This document shows, piece by piece, positions 1-8,858 of a stretch of 64,000 bases of DNA. The notes beneath the pieces are model-generated. The model was not told the origin of the DNA. It did no database searches and was given only the letters and a program-made list of their open reading frames with translations. The DNA lies in NCBI RefSeq assembly GCF_014837105.1, contig NZ_JACSPO010000001.1:749662-813661 (forward strand), in the 5' to 3' direction. Origin of the DNA: Oceanitalea stevensii (lineage in GTDB: Bacteria; Actinomycetota; Actinomycetes; Actinomycetales; Actinomycetaceae). The position numbers and the translations under genes were made by a program. The first letter of the stretch is position 1, and each line of letters opens with the position of its first letter.

Positions 1-50
1 CCCCCCACGACCTGGACCGGGTGCCCCTGCCCCGTCGACGTGAGACGCCG

Positions 51-88
51 CCCCGCGTCCCCTCCTCGCGCTAGGAGGGGACGCGGGG
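51..88 (-). terminator. Strong hairpin terminator after the amidase gene
   Basis: A perfect 15-bp stem (51-65 with 74-88) closes an 8-nt loop just 10 nt beyond the amidase stop codon. There is no T-run, as is common for actinobacterial terminators. It could also serve a + strand gene ending near the left edge. Positions 1-50 are too short to assign to any gene. Confidence 0.8.
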
Positions 89-98
89 ACGGTGGCCG

Positions 99-1901
99 CT
101 ACCCGAGCGGGCCGTAGAGCGCGGGCGAGGTGCGCGCCCGGGTCACCTGCTCGAAGTCGAAGGCCAGGCCCAGCAGCGTGTCCTCGGCGTAGTCACGGCC
201 GAGGAGCTCGAGGTTGACGCCCGCGCCGGGCACCGTGCCGTCCTCGGCGGTGGCCTGCCCCATGGGCACGCTCACCGCGGGCATGCCGGTGTTCGGGCTC
301 AGCCGCAGGTTCGTGCCCTGCGTGCCGTACGGGGTGCCGGTGGGGTAGACCAGGGCGTCGAGCCCGTGCTCCTCGAGCAGCCCGGTGACGAGCTCCTTGC
401 CCTGCGCCAGGGCGAGGGTGTGGCTGCCCTCGGGGCCGGCCCATGCCTCGTAGGTCTCCTCGGACACCGCCGCACGCTGCTCGTAGGTGCGCTGGCGGGA
501 GGTGACGTAGTGCCCCGTCGCGAGGATGTCCTCGATGCTGCGCGCCGTCACCTGCGGCGCGAGGTGGTTCTCGACGTAGCTCTCGAGGTCGTGGCGGAAC
601 TCGTTGGTGCTGCCGCTGGGCTCGCCCAGGACGGCGGCGAGGCCCGCGGGCGGCTCGAGCGCGACGACCGTCGCACCCTGCTCCTCGAGCGTGGCGCGCG
701 CCTCGGCGAAGAGGCGGACGGTCGTGGGGTTGGTGCCGACCATCGACGGGAGGTAGCCGATCCGCGCGCCGTCGAGGGCGTCGTCGTCGAGGGAGGCGGC
801 GTAGGAGGCCGGGACCTGGCCGGCCTGGCCGGCGGTCGCCGGGTCGGCCGGGTCGACGCCGACGACGGCGTCCAGGGCCACGGCGGCGTCGGTGACGCTG
901 CGGGTGATCGGGCCGGCGGTGTCCTGGCTGAGGGCGAGCGGGATGATCCCGTCGCGGCTCACGAGCCCGACGGTCGGGCGCACGCCGACGAGCTGGTTGT
1001 AGGACGCCGGGACGCGGATCGAGCCGCCGGTGTCCGTGCCGAAGCCGATCGCGGCGAGGTTGGCGGCCAGGGCCGCGCCCGTCCCGCCGCTGGAGCCGCC
1101 GGCGGTCTGGCTCGTGCGGTACGGGCTGGCGACGTAGAGCGTGGAGCCGGGCTCGACGCCCGCGGAGAACTCCGAGGCGAAGCCGTAGGCGAACTCGTCG
1201 AGGCTCGCCTTGGCGAGGATGACGGCGCCGTCCTCCCGCAGCCCCTCGACCATGAAGGCGTCGGTGCCGGTGAGGTTGTCCTCCCAGCAGCCGCAGCCGC
1301 CGGTCGTGGGCATGTCCCGGGTGTTGACGTTGTCCTTGACGGCCACCGGGACCCCGAGGAGCAGGCTCGTCATCCCGTCCGAGGCGCGCTGCGCGTCGGC
1401 GGACGCCGCGGCGTCCAGGGCGGCGTCGTTCGTCGTGATGACCGAGTTGAGGGGGCGTCCGCCGTCCTCGACGAGCGTGCGGTCGTAGGCCGCGATGCGC
1501 TCGAGGTACTCCTCGGTGAGGGCGACGGAGGTCGTGACGCCCGCGTTCATGGCGGCCTGCATGTCGAGGACGGAGGCCTCGACGATCTCGAAGGGACCGT
1601 CGTCGTAGACCATCCGCTGGGAGACGGCGGCGAGGTCGGTGACGGTGAGGGTGCCGTCGCCGTCAGTGTCGGCGACCTCGGCCCAGGGGGCGACGTCGGC
1701 CGGGGAGCCGAGGTGCTCGGAAACCAGCTCGAGGTCCTCCGGGGTGACCTGGCCGTCGCCGGTGAGGTCGAGCTCGGAGTGGAAGGGCGGCAGGACCAGC
1801 GTCTCGGCCTCGAGGGGCTGGGCCTGGGCGAGGGCGGCGCCGGTGAGGACGAGGGCCCCCACGGCGGGGACGGCGGCGAGGGTGCGGCGGCGGGTGCTCA
1901 C
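99..1901 (-). CDS. Secreted amidase-signature hydrolase with N-terminal dockerin module
   Basis: This 600-residue protein is a predicted exported amidase-signature (AS) enzyme. Residues 1-29 form a signal peptide with an Arg-rich start (RRRT, possibly Tat). Residues 42-97 hold two dockerin-type calcium loops, DLTGDGQVTPEDL (45-57) and DTDGDGTLTVTDL (78-90). The AS domain follows from about 105, with the Ser-Ser-Lys elements K189 (VAVKDN), S270/S271 (GGSSGG) and nucleophile candidate S294 (TGGSIR). The substrate is unknown; AS enzymes cleave C-N amide bonds. The GTG start overlaps the stop of the upstream cohesin-like wall protein by 4 nt (GTGA), so the two are translationally coupled. The inference is that the dockerin holds the enzyme on that protein at the cell surface. 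The AS assignment is very secure. The dockerin call rests on two clear 13-residue loops with correctly spaced acidic ligands. Confidence 0.93.
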   Translation of the reverse strand: MSTRRRTLAAVPAVGALVLTGAALAQAQPLEAETLVLPPFHSELDLTGDGQVTPEDLELVSEHLGSPADVAPWAEVADTDGDGTLTVTDLAAVSQRMVYDDGPFEIVEASVLDMQAAMNAGVTTSVALTEEYLERIAAYDRTLVEDGGRPLNSVITTNDAALDAAASADAQRASDGMTSLLLGVPVAVKDNVNTRDMPTTGGCGCWEDNLTGTDAFMVEGLREDGAVILAKASLDEFAYGFASEFSAGVEPGSTLYVASPYRTSQTAGGSSGGTGAALAANLAAIGFGTDTGGSIRVPASYNQLVGVRPTVGLVSRDGIIPLALSQDTAGPITRSVTDAAVALDAVVGVDPADPATAGQAGQVPASYAASLDDDALDGARIGYLPSMVGTNPTTVRLFAEARATLEEQGATVVALEPPAGLAAVLGEPSGSTNEFRHDLESYVENHLAPQVTARSIEDILATGHYVTSRQRTYEQRAAVSEETYEAWAGPEGSHTLALAQGKELVTGLLEEHGLDALVYPTGTPYGTQGTNLRLSPNTGMPAVSVPMGQATAEDGTVPGAGVNLELLGRDYAEDTLLGLAFDFEQVTRARTSPALYGPLG

Positions 1902-2629
1902 AGCGCGCCTCCCGTCCGGCGACGGACCAGCAGGGCGGCCCCGCCGATCGCGGCGAGCACGGCCGCGGCCGCGCCGAGCCCGAGGGCGTCGATGCCGGTC
2001 GACGGCAGCGAGCCACCGCCCGCGGCCGGCGGCGCGGCGGTGGGCGCGGGCGCGCCGTCGTCGTCGTCCGTGGGCGACGGCGTGGGTGCGGGCTCGGTGG
2101 GCGAGGGCTCAGGCTCGGTCGGCTCCGGCTCGGTGGGCGTGGGGGCGGGCGCGGCGACGACGACCTCCGTGCTCGCGACGGCGGGGAGGCTGGTCGTCGT
2201 GCCGTCGGCGGCGACGAGCTCGACGGACACCTCGACGGTCGTCGTGCCGGGGCCGACGGCGGTGAGCTCCACGCCTGCGGCGAGGTCACCGGCGAGGGCG
2301 GGGGAGCTGCCGAGGCGGCTGTGGACGACGGTCGCGTCCGGTCCGCTGACCTCGGTGCTGTCGAAGCCGCCGCTCGGGCCGGTGGCGCTGTCGGGGACGA
2401 CGGCGAGGACCTCGGGGTCCACCTCGACGGTGAGGGCGTAGGCGTAGACGTCGGCCGTCTCGCCGAGCTCGAGCCCGAGGCTGACCGTGTCCCCGACGGC
2501 CGCGGTGGCGGGCACGGAGAGGCTGAGTCCGGTGGTCTCGGGCGCGGCGAGCGCGGGGGCGGCACTGAGGACGAGCAGGCCGGCGCACAGGGGTGCGGCG
2601 ATCGCTGCTCGGCGGGGTCTGGGTGGCAT
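1898..2629 (-). CDS. Cell-wall-anchored cohesin-like domain protein (LPxTG)
   Basis: This 243-residue surface protein has a signal peptide ending near ALA-AP (about residue 29). A single beta-rich domain (about 32-155) has the look of a cohesin: a VGDTVSLGLEL strand, then a YAYALTVEVDPEVLAVV-like strand pair. A Pro/Thr/Glu-rich spacer (about 162-205) spans the wall, and the C-terminus is a sortase signal: LPSTG, a hydrophobic helix and an RRR tail. The ATG at 2629 has an AAGG-type ribosome site a few bases upstream; an in-frame upward extension has no secretion signal and was rejected. It is the first gene of a two-gene unit with the dockerin amidase. Cohesin modules bind dockerins through Ca2+-dependent contacts, so it likely displays the amidase on peptidoglycan. 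Cohesin identity is by fold-like sequence pattern only; an unrelated Ig-like domain is the main alternative. Confidence 0.8.
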   Translation of the reverse strand: MPPRPRRAAIAAPLCAGLLVLSAAPALAAPETTGLSLSVPATAAVGDTVSLGLELGETADVYAYALTVEVDPEVLAVVPDSATGPSGGFDSTEVSGPDATVVHSRLGSSPALAGDLAAGVELTAVGPGTTTVEVSVELVAADGTTTSLPAVASTEVVVAAPAPTPTEPEPTEPEPSPTEPAPTPSPTDDDDGAPAPTAAPPAAGGGSLPSTGIDALGLGAAAAVLAAIGGAALLVRRRTGGAL

Positions 2630-2774
2630 GGTCCTGCCTTCCGGGTCGACGTCATCGGCGCAGACGCGCTGCGCTTCAGACGCGACGGTAGGCAGCACGT
2701 GTTTCGTCCAGGGATGCGGGATGTTACCCGCGAGTTTCGCGCTCCGGAAGGGTGCGGGCAGTGCCGCCGTCAGG

Positions 2775-3773
2775 TCACTCGCAGCCCACGCCGTCGCCGT
2801 CGCCGTCGAGGTGGCGGCCGTAGCCGGGGTCACCCACGCGGACGGGCGCGGCCCCGGCGGCACGTGCCTCGCGGCAGGAGGCGTAGGGGACGTCGTCGCC
2901 GGGCGCGGCAGGGGTGCCGGCCGCGGGAGCCGTCACCTCGGGGGCGGCGCCGGTCGGCAGCGGCTCCTCCGGGCAGTCGGTGAGCACCCGGACCATGGCG
3001 TCCTGCTCGGCCTGGGTGACCCACAGGCCGTAGGCGTGCTTGACGCCCACCTGGCGGGCGACGTAGGCGCAGCGGAACGGGCGGTGGGGCGGCAGCCAGG
3101 TGGCGGTGTCGCCGTCGCCCTTCTGCCCGTTGAGGGGGCCGTCGACGGCGAGGAGGTTGAGGGGGTCGTTGGCGAAGCGCACGCGCGTCTCGCCGTCCCA
3201 CTGCTGCGCACCCTTCTGCCAGGCGTCCGACAGGGCGACGACGTGGTCGACCTGGACGGCGGTGCTCGTCTCGTTGCCGCGGACGAAGTCGATCGTCTCC
3301 CCGCTGAACGGGTCGGCCAGGGTCCCGGACGTCACGACGCAGGCCCGGGTGCCCGGCCGGTAGGTGAGGTCGGTGAGGTCGCGGGCGAGGATGTCGTTGC
3401 GGGTGTCGCAGCCGTTGCGGTCGGTGTCGACCCACCCGCTGCCGAAGAGCTCTCGCTCGTAGCCGGTGCGCGGGGCGCGGCCCTTGACCTCGAGCTCGCG
3501 CGCGGCGGCGAGGGCGGTGGCGGCCGCCGGCTCACCCGGCGACGGCGTCGGATCCGCGCTCGCGCTACGCGTCGGGGAGGGCGACCGGCCCGGCTCGGCA
3601 CCCGGGGACCCGGGCGCCGACTCGGCGGCGGACGGTGCCGGCGGCGCCGCGAGGGGTCCGGCCGAGCCGACCGCACCGCACCCGGCGAGGAGGGTGAGAG
3701 CGAGACCGGCCACCCAGGCCGTGAGGCCGCGGGTCGTGCCGGCGGGGCGGGCAGAGGGTCGTGCGTCGTCCAC
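2775..3773 (-). CDS. Secreted HNH (DUF1524-type) nuclease lipoprotein with Excalibur domain
   Basis: A 332-residue predicted lipoprotein. The lipobox LAGC puts the lipidated cysteine at 32, followed by a low-complexity Ser/Pro/Ala spacer to about 85. The central region (about 95-270) matches the DUF1524/GmrSD-type HNH fold: VDHVVALSDAWQKGA (from 175, His177 as the catalytic candidate) and a FANDPLNLL stretch (200-208) before NGQKGD (215-220). The C-terminus (296-332) is an Excalibur calcium-binding motif with conserved Cys300 and Cys331 and a DGDGDG acidic loop. Such proteins are taken to be extracellular nucleases, with Ca2+ binding shared with secreted nucleases. The start codon is GTG; a stronger ribosome site was not seen. 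It stands alone between the cohesin gene and the serine hydrolase gene, all on the same strand but with gaps over 100 nt. Confidence 0.88.
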   Translation of the reverse strand: MDDARPSARPAGTTRGLTAWVAGLALTLLAGCGAVGSAGPLAAPPAPSAAESAPGSPGAEPGRSPSPTRSASADPTPSPGEPAAATALAAARELEVKGRAPRTGYERELFGSGWVDTDRNGCDTRNDILARDLTDLTYRPGTRACVVTSGTLADPFSGETIDFVRGNETSTAVQVDHVVALSDAWQKGAQQWDGETRVRFANDPLNLLAVDGPLNGQKGDGDTATWLPPHRPFRCAYVARQVGVKHAYGLWVTQAEQDAMVRVLTDCPEEPLPTGAAPEVTAPAAGTPAAPGDDVPYASCREARAAGAAPVRVGDPGYGRHLDGDGDGVGCE

Positions 3774-3885
3774 GGGCTCGCTCTCACGCAGGGGCGCTCG
3801 ACCGACGGGGCGTCAGGTCGGCAGGTGTCGACCCCAGTATCGGCCGGTGCGCCCGCGCCCTGAGGCAACGGCGCGCCGGGGCGCC

Positions 3886-4803
3886 TCAGGCGGCGGGCAG
3901 GAGCGGGAGGAGCTCGTCCCAGACGGCCCGGAGGATGTCGTTGGCCGCACCCTCGTGGTGCGCGGTGACGGTGACGACGGCCCGGTGACGGGGCAGGACG
4001 ACCGAGAACTGGCCGTACTTGCCGTCGGCCCGCCACACGCCGTCGGGCGTGCACGCCCACACCTGGTAGCCGTACCCGGCCCGGGACTCGGGGTCCTCGG
4101 AGAAGCTCGAGCTGTCCGCGAGGTCGGTGTGCATCCGCTCGACGTACGCGGCGGGCACGAGCTGCGTGTCCTCCCAGCGGCCCTCCTGGAGGAGCAGCCG
4201 GCCCAGGCGTGCGTACTCGCTCGTGCGCAGGTGCAGGCCGACCCCGCCCTGGCTGAAGCCCTGCGGGCAGCGCATCCACTGCGGGTTGCGGATACCGAGC
4301 GGCGCGAACAGCCGGGGCAGGAGGTAGTCGCGCAGGTCCTCGCCGCTCACGGCGTGGACGATGCGGCTGAGCACGTAGCTGCAGCCGTTGGAGTACTCGA
4401 AGCGGGTGCCCGGCTCGGCGACGAGCTCGGAGCGGAGGAACCCGCCGAGGAGGTCGTCCTCCTCCGCCTGGCCCGGCCCCCACCAGGTGAAGGTGTTGCC
4501 GCTCGTCATCCGCAGCAGGTGGCGCACCGTCATCGCCTCGACGCCGTCCGCGTGCGCCTGCCCGGGGAAGAAGCGGGTGACGGGGTCGTCGAGGTCCAGC
4601 AGGCCCTCGGCCTGCGCCATCCCGACGGCGACGGCGGTGAAGGTCTTGGACCCGGACCACAGGTGGACGGGGTCGTCGTTGCGGAACCGGTGCTCGACCG
4701 GCTCGTGGCCCTCGCGGTGCAGGTGGATCCCGTAGACCCCGAGGTTCTGCTCGGCGGTGCGCAGGCGGAACCCGGTGAGCAGGGCGGCGTCGGTCGGGGG
4801 CAT
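3886..4803 (-). CDS. Serine hydrolase of the beta-lactamase (class C/esterase-like) family
   Basis: The 305-residue protein has the penicillin-binding-like serine hydrolase pattern. The SxxK motif is at S50-G-S-K53, the YxN motif at Y137-S-N139, and a third-strand region (DGKYGQFSVV, near 265-275) stands in place of KTG/HxG. No signal peptide is visible, so it is probably cytosolic. Members hydrolyse ester or amide bonds; true beta-lactamase activity is only one option and cannot be told from sequence. The ATG at 4803 is the only sensible start. It is divergent from mgtE, with 110 nt between the two starts. Confidence 0.88.
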   Translation of the reverse strand: MPPTDAALLTGFRLRTAEQNLGVYGIHLHREGHEPVEHRFRNDDPVHLWSGSKTFTAVAVGMAQAEGLLDLDDPVTRFFPGQAHADGVEAMTVRHLLRMTSGNTFTWWGPGQAEEDDLLGGFLRSELVAEPGTRFEYSNGCSYVLSRIVHAVSGEDLRDYLLPRLFAPLGIRNPQWMRCPQGFSQGGVGLHLRTSEYARLGRLLLQEGRWEDTQLVPAAYVERMHTDLADSSSFSEDPESRAGYGYQVWACTPDGVWRADGKYGQFSVVLPRHRAVVTVTAHHEGAANDILRAVWDELLPLLPAA

Positions 4804-4867
4804 CGGTGTCCTCGTCGGGGTCGGGCGGCGCGTCCCACTCTACGGATCCGCACCGTGCGGGGGCCGG

Positions 4868-4873
4868 TAGGCT
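4868..4873 (+). promoter_or_regulatory. Probable -10 box (TAGGCT) of mgtE
   Basis: A TAGGCT hexamer lies 40 nt before the mgtE ATG and fits the actinobacterial TAnnnT -10 consensus. The short leader contains a GGCGCC...GGCGCC hairpin and then GGAGG (about 4904-4908). No M-box magnesium riboswitch is recognisable; the leader is far too short for one. Confidence 0.45.
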
Positions 4874-4913
4874 CGGCTGCTGGCGCCGCCCCGGCGCCGT
4901 GTCGGAGGCACCC

Positions 4914-6248
4914 ATGGACGAGCTCAAGCCGCGGCTGGCGGCCGCGCTGGCGTCCCACGACCTCACGGCCGCCGCCGCCCACCTTGCCGCCGCCCCGCCC
5001 CAGGAGGTCGCTGCCGCCCTCGCGACGCTGGAGCCGGAGAGCTCCGCCGTCGCCTTCCGGCTGCTGCCCCGGCACCGCGCGCTGGCCGTCTTCGAGGGGC
5101 TCACCCCGACGGCGCAGCACGAGCTCGTCCAGCTGCTCGGCGAGGACGAGGTCGTCGCGGTGTTCGCCGGGCTCGACCCCGACGACCGGGTCGGGCTCCT
5201 CGACGAGCTCCCCGCCGCTGTCGCCACCCGCCTGCTGCGTCAGGTGGACGACGACGCCCGTGCCGCGACCGCCGTCGTCCTCGGCTACCCCCGCGGCTCG
5301 GTGGGCCGCCGGATGAGCCCGCAGTTCGTCGACGTGCGCCCCGAGCACACCCTCCGCGAGGCCCTGGACCGCGTCCGGGAGCGGGGGCACCGCTCGGAGA
5401 CGATCTACACGGTCCCGGTGGTCGACGACTCGCGGCGCCTCGTCGGCGTCGTCAGCCTGCGCGACCTCCTGCTCCACGACCCCGCTGACGCCGTCGCCGA
5501 CCACCTCGCCCGCCCGATCGTCGCCCACGCCGAGGAGGACGCGGAGCAGGCAGCCCGGCGGTGCGTCGAGCGGCGGGTGCTCGCGCTGCCCGTCGTCGAC
5601 GGCGAGGACCGCCTCGTCGGGCTCCTCACCGTGGACGACGCCACGCGCATCGTCGCCGCCGCGGGCGACGAGGACGCCGCCCGCGCGGGTGGCGCCGAAC
5701 CGCTCCACCGCCCCTACCTGCTGTCCTCGGTACGCGCGATCACCCGGACGCGGGTCGTGTGGCTCCTCGTCCTGGGCCTGTCCGCCGTCCTCACCGTCAA
5801 CGTCCTCGAGCTCTTCGAGGGGACGCTCGCCGAGCACGTCGTCCTCGCCCTGTTCATCCCGCTCCTCACCGGGATCGGTGGCAACACCGGTTCGCAGGCG
5901 GCGACGACGGTGACCCGGGCGCTGGCGACGGGGGAGGCGAGCCCGCGGGACCTCGGACGGGTGGCGTTCAAGGAGATGCGGACCGGGCTGCTGCTCGGCG
6001 CGGTCCTCGGCTCGCTCGGGTGGGCGGTCGCCTCGCTCGTCTACAGCCCGTCGATCGGCACCGTCGTCGGGCTCACGCTCGTGGCCGTGTGCACGATGGC
6101 CGCGACCGTGGGCGGCACGACCCCGCTCGTCGCGCGGGCGGCGGGGGTGGACCCCGCGGTCGTGTCCACCCCGTTCATCACGACCTTCTGCGACGCCACC
6201 GGCCTGCTCGTCTACTTCACGATCGCTCGCGCCGTCCTCGGGCTCTGA
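4914..6248 (+). CDS. mgtE: MgtE-family magnesium transporter
   Basis: A 444-residue Mg2+ channel/transporter. The N-terminal superhelical MgtE_N domain (about 10-125) is followed by a CBS-domain pair (about 130-255, with VPVVDDSRRLVGVVSLRDLL and a second VDGEDRLVGLLTVDDA copy). The membrane domain has about five helices (about 285-444) with the conserved TGIGGNTGSQAAT stretch of the pore and TTPLVARAAGVDPA in the later helices. In this family Mg2+ bound between the cytosolic domains closes the pore. The ATG at 4914 is chosen because GGAGG lies 6 nt upstream and the N-terminus then matches the family; an upstream in-frame ATG at 4806 would add an Arg/Ser-rich stretch with no family similarity. 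The length is typical. Confidence 0.95.
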   Translation: MDELKPRLAAALASHDLTAAAAHLAAAPPQEVAAALATLEPESSAVAFRLLPRHRALAVFEGLTPTAQHELVQLLGEDEVVAVFAGLDPDDRVGLLDELPAAVATRLLRQVDDDARAATAVVLGYPRGSVGRRMSPQFVDVRPEHTLREALDRVRERGHRSETIYTVPVVDDSRRLVGVVSLRDLLLHDPADAVADHLARPIVAHAEEDAEQAARRCVERRVLALPVVDGEDRLVGLLTVDDATRIVAAAGDEDAARAGGAEPLHRPYLLSSVRAITRTRVVWLLVLGLSAVLTVNVLELFEGTLAEHVVLALFIPLLTGIGGNTGSQAATTVTRALATGEASPRDLGRVAFKEMRTGLLLGAVLGSLGWAVASLVYSPSIGTVVGLTLVAVCTMAATVGGTTPLVARAAGVDPAVVSTPFITTFCDATGLLVYFTIARAVLGL

Positions 6249-6266
6249 GGTGTCGGTGCCACCGGC

Positions 6267-6272
6267 TAGGGT
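6267..6272 (+). promoter_or_regulatory. -10 box (TAGGGT) for a leaderless nfo transcript
   Basis: TAGGGT ends 7 nt before the ATG at 6280, with no ribosome-binding site in between, so transcription probably starts at or next to the start codon. Confidence 0.55.
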
Positions 6273-6279
6273 CGTTCCC

Positions 6280-7074
6280 ATGGCAGTCGTCGGAGCACAT
6301 GTCGACCAGACCGACCCGATCGCCGAGGCTCAGGCCCGCGGCGCGGACGCGGTGCAGCTCTTCCTCGGGGACCCTCAGGGGTGGAAGGGACCGGAGGTCC
6401 GCTACGCCGGCGGCGCCCAGGCCCTGCGGGCGGCGGCAGCCGACGCCGGGATCGCCCTGTACGTCCACGCCCCCTACGTCCTCAACGTCGCGACGACGAA
6501 CAACCGGATCCGCATCCCCAGCCGCAAGCTCCTGCAGAAGCAGGTCGACGCCGCGGCCGAGATCGGGGCTGCCGGCATCATCGTCCACGGCGGGCACGTC
6601 CTCGCGTCCGACGACCCCGCGACCGGCTTCGACAACTGGCGCAAGTGCATCGACCAGCTCGACGCCAAGGTGCCGGTCCTCATCGAGAACACTGCCGGAG
6701 GCACCCGGGCGATGGCGCGCGGCGTCGAGCGCCTGGAGCAGCTGTGGGCCGCGGTCATGGAGGCCGACGGCGGGGCGGACGTGGGCTTCTGCCTCGACAC
6801 CTGCCACGCCTACGCCGGGGGCGAGGAGCTGGCCGGGCTGGTCGAGCGGGTGCGCGCCGTCACCGGCCGCATCGACCTCGTCCACGCCAACGACAGTCGT
6901 GACGCCTTCGACTCCGGCGCCGACCGGCACGCGAACCTCGGCCAGGGCAGCCTCCCGCTCGAGGACCTCGCCGCCCTGCTGCGCGAGGCGGGCGCACCGG
7001 TGGTCGTCGAGACGCCCGGTGGCGCCGAGGAGCACCGCACCGACATCGCGTGGGTGCGCGAGCAGCTCGGCTGA
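6280..7074 (+). CDS. nfo: Endonuclease IV (apurinic/apyrimidinic endonuclease)
   Basis: A 264-residue TIM-barrel AP endonuclease of base-excision repair; it cuts DNA 5' of abasic sites and uses three Zn2+ ions. All nine zinc ligands known from E. coli Nfo have counterparts: H63, H103 or H106, E136 (IENTAG), D173 and H176 (CLDTCHAYAGG), H202 (HANDSRD), D215 and H217, and E244 (VETPGG). The ATG at 6280 is preferred over the one 30 nt upstream because a TAGGGT promoter box lies exactly one leaderless spacing away. The protein is slightly shorter than the E. coli enzyme, as usual for actinobacterial versions. It ends in a shared terminator with convergent pgi. Confidence 0.95.
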   Translation: MAVVGAHVDQTDPIAEAQARGADAVQLFLGDPQGWKGPEVRYAGGAQALRAAAADAGIALYVHAPYVLNVATTNNRIRIPSRKLLQKQVDAAAEIGAAGIIVHGGHVLASDDPATGFDNWRKCIDQLDAKVPVLIENTAGGTRAMARGVERLEQLWAAVMEADGGADVGFCLDTCHAYAGGEELAGLVERVRAVTGRIDLVHANDSRDAFDSGADRHANLGQGSLPLEDLAALLREAGAPVVVETPGGAEEHRTDIAWVREQLG

Positions 7075-7083
7075 CTCGGAGGA

Positions 7084-7127
7084 GTCCGGCTCTCGGCGGG
7101 AGGGATCCCGCTCGCCGGGAGCCGGAC
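7084..7127. terminator. Bidirectional terminator between nfo and pgi
   Basis: A long GC hairpin: 9 bp GTCCGGCTC (7084-7092) pairs with GAGCCGGAC (7119-7127), and CGGCG/CGCCG continues the stem inward. It lies between the convergent stop codons of nfo (7074) and pgi (7138). Confidence 0.8.
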
Positions 7128-7137
7128 GTCTCCGGCC

Positions 7138-8772
7138 TCAGGCGCGGCGGGCCTGGCGGTAGCGGCGGATGAGGGCGTTGGTCGAGGAGTCGTGCGTGAG
7201 CTCGGGCTCCTCGTCGGCGCCGAGCTCGGGCCCGATGGCCTTGGCGAGCACCTTGCCCAGCTCCACGCCCCACTGGTCGAAGGAGTTGATGCCCCACACG
7301 ACGCCCTGGACGAAGACCTTGTGCTCGTAGAGCGCGACGAGCTGGCCGAGCACCGCGGGCGTGAGCCGCGGCGCGAGGACGAGCGTCGTGGGGGAGTTGC
7401 CGGCGAAGGTCTTGTGCGCGACGAGCTCCTCGGCCGCGCCCTCCGCGCGCACCTCCTCAGCCGTCTTGCCGAAGGCCAGCGCCTCGGCCTGGGCGAGGAG
7501 GTTGGCGGTGAGCTGGTCGTGGTGGCCGGGGACGTCGTCGGCGGGGTGGACGAATCCGATGAGGTCGGCCGGCACGGTCTGGGTGCCCTGGTGGATGAGC
7601 TGGTAGAAGGCGTGCTGGCCGTTGGTGCCCGGCTCGCCCCACACGACCGGTCCCGTCTGCACGGCGACGGGTGCGCCGTCGAGGGTGACGGACTTGCCGT
7701 TGGACTCCATGTCGAGCTGCTGGAGGTAGGCGGGGAACCGCGAGAGGTACTCGCTGTAGGGGAGCACCGCGTGGGTCGCGCAGCCGCGGAAGTTGCGGTG
7801 CCACACGCCGATGAGGGCGAGCAGGACCGGCAGGTTGCGCTCGAGCGGGGCGGTGCGGAAGTGGGTGTCCATCGCGTGGAACCCGGCGAGCATGTCGCGG
7901 TAGTGGTCCGGGCCGATGGACACCATGAGCGAGAGCCCGACGGCGGAGGTCATCGAGTACCGTCCGCCCACCCAGTCCCAGAAGCCGAACATGTTCGCGG
8001 TGTCGATGCCGAACTCCGCGACCTTCTCGCCGTTCGTCGACACCGCGACGAAGTGCTTGGCGACGGCGGAGCGGTCGCCGAGGGCGGCGACGAGCCACTC
8101 GCGGGCGGTCGTCGCGTTGGTGATCGTCTCGATCGTCGTGAAGGTCTTCGAGGCGACGACGAAGAGCGTCTCCTCCGGGTCCGCGCCGGCGAGGACGGGG
8201 GCGATGTCGTCGCCGTCGACGTTGGAGACGAACTCGCAGGTGATGGCCGGGTCGGCGTACGGGGCCAGGGCGATCGTCGCCATCTTCGGGCCGAGGTCGG
8301 AACCCCCGATGCCGATGTTGACGACGCGGGTGATGCGCTTGCCGGTGTGGCCGCGCCACTGCCCGCTGCGCACCTGCTCGCTGAAGGCCGCCATCCGGTC
8401 CAGGACCTCGTGGACGTCGGCGACGACGTCCTGGCCGTCGACGACGAGCTCGGTGTCCCGCGGCGCGCGCAGCGCCGTGTGGAGCACGGCCCGGTCCTCG
8501 GTCGTGTTGATGTGCTCGCCGCGGAACATCGCCTCGGCGCGCTCCGGCACACCGGCCGCGCGGGCGAGGTCGACGAGCAGGCGCAGGGTCTCGTCGCTCA
8601 CCCCGTTCTTGGAGTAGTCGACGTAGAGGTCGCCGGCCTCCACGGCCAGCCGCTCCCCGCGCTGCGGGTCGGCGGCGAACAGCTCGCGGAGCGTCGTGCC
8701 GGCGGTGGCGGCGGCGTGCTCCTCGAGCGCTGCCCACTGCGGTGTGGTCGAGATGTCGTGTGGCTGGGACAC
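7138..8772 (-). CDS. pgi: Glucose-6-phosphate isomerase
   Basis: A 544-residue cytosolic enzyme that interconverts glucose-6-phosphate and fructose-6-phosphate in glycolysis and gluconeogenesis. The sequence has the family landmarks in order: the [13 protein letters not shown] phosphate-binding loop (about 152-164), [12 protein letters not shown] (about 207-218), [17 protein letters not shown] (about 265-281, a PGI signature), and the C-terminal [14 protein letters not shown] stretch holding the active-site Lys (about 500-513). The length is typical of the long bacterial form. It stands alone, convergent to nfo, 86 nt downstream of the FUSC gene on the same strand. Confidence 0.97.
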   Translation of the reverse strand: MSQPHDISTTPQWAALEEHAAATAGTTLRELFAADPQRGERLAVEAGDLYVDYSKNGVSDETLRLLVDLARAAGVPERAEAMFRGEHINTTEDRAVLHTALRAPRDTELVVDGQDVVADVHEVLDRMAAFSEQVRSGQWRGHTGKRITRVVNIGIGGSDLGPKMATIALAPYADPAITCEFVSNVDGDDIAPVLAGADPEETLFVVASKTFTTIETITNATTAREWLVAALGDRSAVAKHFVAVSTNGEKVAEFGIDTANMFGFWDWVGGRYSMTSAVGLSLMVSIGPDHYRDMLAGFHAMDTHFRTAPLERNLPVLLALIGVWHRNFRGCATHAVLPYSEYLSRFPAYLQQLDMESNGKSVTLDGAPVAVQTGPVVWGEPGTNGQHAFYQLIHQGTQTVPADLIGFVHPADDVPGHHDQLTANLLAQAEALAFGKTAEEVRAEGAAEELVAHKTFAGNSPTTLVLAPRLTPAVLGQLVALYEHKVFVQGVVWGINSFDQWGVELGKVLAKAIGPELGADEEPELTHDSSTNALIRRYRQARRA

Positions 8773-8858
8773 AGCTGCTGCTCCAGGGGACTCGGTGGAT
8801 GGCTGTCCTCATCATGGCGCGTGCGAGCGCCCGGCGCGACGGCCGTTCGGCCCGCGGG

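Noticed and set aside
366-2441. Long + strand open frame opposite the amidase and cohesin genes
   Set aside because: Arg/Gly/Val-rich composition with no domain, fully covered by two convincing genes on the other strand.
4804-4913. M-box magnesium riboswitch before mgtE
   Set aside because: The leader is only about 40 nt and shows none of the conserved M-box helices.
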